Origin: Streptomyces sp. NRRL WC-3549
GTDB taxonomy: Bacteria; Actinomycetota; Actinomycetes; Streptomycetales; Streptomycetaceae
Assembly (NCBI RefSeq): GCF_000721935.1
Contig: NZ_KL585426.1
Location: 30,807-37,442, forward strand
DNA length: 6,636 bases
Direction: 5' to 3'
The notes below the pieces were generated by a model, which was not told the DNA's origin, did no database searches, and saw nothing but the letters and a program-made list of their open reading frames with translations. Made by a program: the position numbers and the translations under genes. Position 1 is the stretch's first letter; the number at the start of each line of letters is the position of its first letter. Of the stretch, positions 5,773 through 6,636 are shown in pieces.

Positions 5773-6566
5773 CCGCGGGCGGCTCGCCGGGCGTGCCCCC
5801 GCCGGGGGCCGGCGTGTAGGTGAACCGGGGGGCGCGGCGCTCGACGAATGCGGCGGCCCCCTCCGCGGTGTCGCCGCACGCCCGCGCCCGCTCCGACCAG
5901 TACGTGTCCCGGTCGGTGCGTCCGCCGGCGAACTCCTTCGCCGCGTCCTGGGTCAGCTGCGAACGGGCCACCAGCACCCGAGTGAAGGCCCGTACCCTCT
6001 CCGCCAGCAGGTCCGCCGGCAGCACCTCGTCCACCAGGCCGGTGCGCAGCGCGCGCTCGGCACCGATCAGCTCGCCGGAGAACAGCAGGAACTTCGCCGT
6101 GGCCGGGCCGACCAGCGCCACCAGCCGCCGGGTCGACGAGGACGGGTAGACGACGCCCAGCTTGGCCGGGGTGACGCCGAAGGACGCCCCTTGGTCGGCG
6201 AAGCGCAGATCGCAGGCGGCCGCGAGCTGGCTGCCGCCGCCCACGCAGCGTCGGCCGGGGGAAGGCGGCCAGTGCCTCCTCGGCCCGCACCGCCAGCTCC
6301 TGCGGGCGCCCGGCGGGGTCCCGGAGCGAGGTGATGTCCGCGCCGGCGCAGAACGTGTCACCGGCGCCGGTGAGCACCAGCACCCGTACCGCCGGATCGC
6401 CGGCCAGCGACTCCAGGAGGGCGGGCAGCGCCTCCCACATGTCCACGGTCATCGCGTTGCGCTTGGCCGGATTGCTGATGACGACGGTGGCCACGCCGTC
6501 CGCGACCCCGTACTCCAGCCGCGGCCCGGTCGCCGTCGCGCTCGGCGCCTGCTCCGTGAGTTCCAT
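5759..6566 (-). pseudogene. Enoyl-CoA hydratase/isomerase (crotonase) family gene, frameshifted
   Basis: Two frames together encode one crotonase-fold protein. From ATG 6566, residues 1-106 read normally, including ISNPAKRNAMTVDMWEALP and the oxyanion-hole sequence FCAGADI (about 72-78), ending at FPRPT. The homologous reading resumes one frame over at base 6247 with CVGGGSQLAAACDLRFAD, TPAKLGVVYPSSSTRRL and GPATAKFLLFSGELIGAERALRTGLVDEVLP, and runs to the stop at 5759. Family members normally have about seven residues (LAAIRG-like) between these parts; one base is present instead, implying a loss of about 20 bp. The intact length would be about 275 residues, normal for the family. The positions of the two catalytic glutamates of classical hydratases read Gln and Ala, so the ancestor was probably not a standard enoyl-CoA hydratase; the LGVVY stretch recalls methylmalonyl-CoA decarboxylase-like members. 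After the break the first frame runs on as nonsense to 5691. It is either a true pseudogene or an assembly error. Confidence 0.85.
5785..5814 (+). terminator. Candidate terminator of the AraC/DJ-1 operon
   Basis: A two-tier hairpin begins 12 bases after the DJ-1 stop codon. CGCCGG (5785-5790) pairs with CCGGCG (5809-5814), and inside it CCCCC (5796-5800) pairs with GGGGG (5804-5808) around the loop GCC, leaving a 5-base bulge on one side. It lies within the 3' coding end of the convergent crotonase-type gene, where codon constraints could also produce such GC runs. Terminator function is therefore only likely. Confidence 0.45.
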
Positions 6567-6573
6567 GCGCCGG

Positions 6574-6603
6574 ATGCTATCCGCAGGGCCCGGACCTGTT
6601 CGA
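6574..6603 (-). promoter_or_regulatory. Candidate promoter for a leaderless crotonase-family transcript
   Basis: On the minus strand TCGAAC (6603-6598, four of six bases of TTGACC) is followed by 18 bases and then TAGCAT (6579-6574), a good TANNNT -10. Seven bases separate the -10 from the ATG at 6566, so transcription would begin at or next to the start codon. No Shine-Dalgarno sequence precedes the ATG, which agrees with a leaderless mRNA. Beyond base 6603 I see nothing identifiable up to the window edge. Confidence 0.5.
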
Positions 6604-6636
6604 CGGACCGGGGCTGCCGGCGTCCGGGATCGGCGG

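Noticed and set aside
5759..6361. The 3' crotonase fragment as an independent 200-residue gene
   Set aside because: The first 38 residues of this frame, before base 6247, are out-of-frame nonsense; there is no ribosome binding site, and the fragment lacks the first half of the fold.
1..6636. Search by eye for CRISPR arrays, tRNAs, insertion-sequence ends, attachment sites, or a defence or biosynthetic cluster
   Set aside because: No regularly spaced repeats, cloverleaf, transposase, terminal inverted repeats, nor coherent system genes were found; apart from the points listed the window reads as ordinary actinobacterial chromosome.

Overview
The window is very GC-rich chromosomal DNA with strong third-position G/C bias, GTG as well as ATG starts, and protein families typical of high-GC Actinobacteria. 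The protein wording (Tex with a Gly/Arg/Gln-rich tail, an SCO6745-type protein, AdpA-like AraC regulators) points to Streptomyces or a close relative. No rRNA, tRNA, CRISPR array, insertion sequence or phage gene was seen. Most of the window looks like ordinary chromosome.

Layout. (1) Bases 1-447, + strand: the C-terminal end of an ABC-F ATPase whose start lies outside the window. (2) Bases 462-512: a long perfect hairpin between convergent genes, a probable bidirectional terminator. (3) Bases 518-2935, - strand: a full-length Tex transcription-accessory/RNA-binding protein. (4) Bases 2936-3104: the gap before tex, with a candidate terminator hairpin, a candidate tex promoter and a leader hairpin. 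(5) Bases 3105-3968, - strand: an SCO6745-family protein with a winged-helix-like C-terminus. It appears leaderless, and a perfect TetR-type operator overlaps its -10 region. (6) Bases 4139-5772, + strand: a two-gene operon made of an AraC regulator with an N-terminal DJ-1/PfpI (GATase1-like) domain and a free-standing DJ-1/PfpI protein resembling isonitrile hydratase. The genes overlap or abut by translational coupling. (7) Bases 5759-6566, - strand: an enoyl-CoA hydratase/isomerase-family gene broken by a frameshift that looks like an internal deletion of about 20 bp. It converges on the DJ-1 gene and overlaps its 3' end by 14 bp. Bases 6567-6636 hold its candidate leaderless promoter and nothing else that I can identify.

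How the genes may work together. The AraC/DJ-1 pair is the clearest functional unit: the regulator's sensor domain and the downstream enzyme-like protein belong to the same superfamily and keep the same Glu/Cys/His spacing, so they may handle related small molecules. tex and the ABC-F gene are likely housekeeping or translation/transcription-stress genes that merely converge. The SCO6745-type gene is probably under a TetR repressor encoded elsewhere. The most useful observations are the operator over a leaderless start, the disrupted crotonase-fold gene, and the paired sensor/enzyme DJ-1 paralogues.
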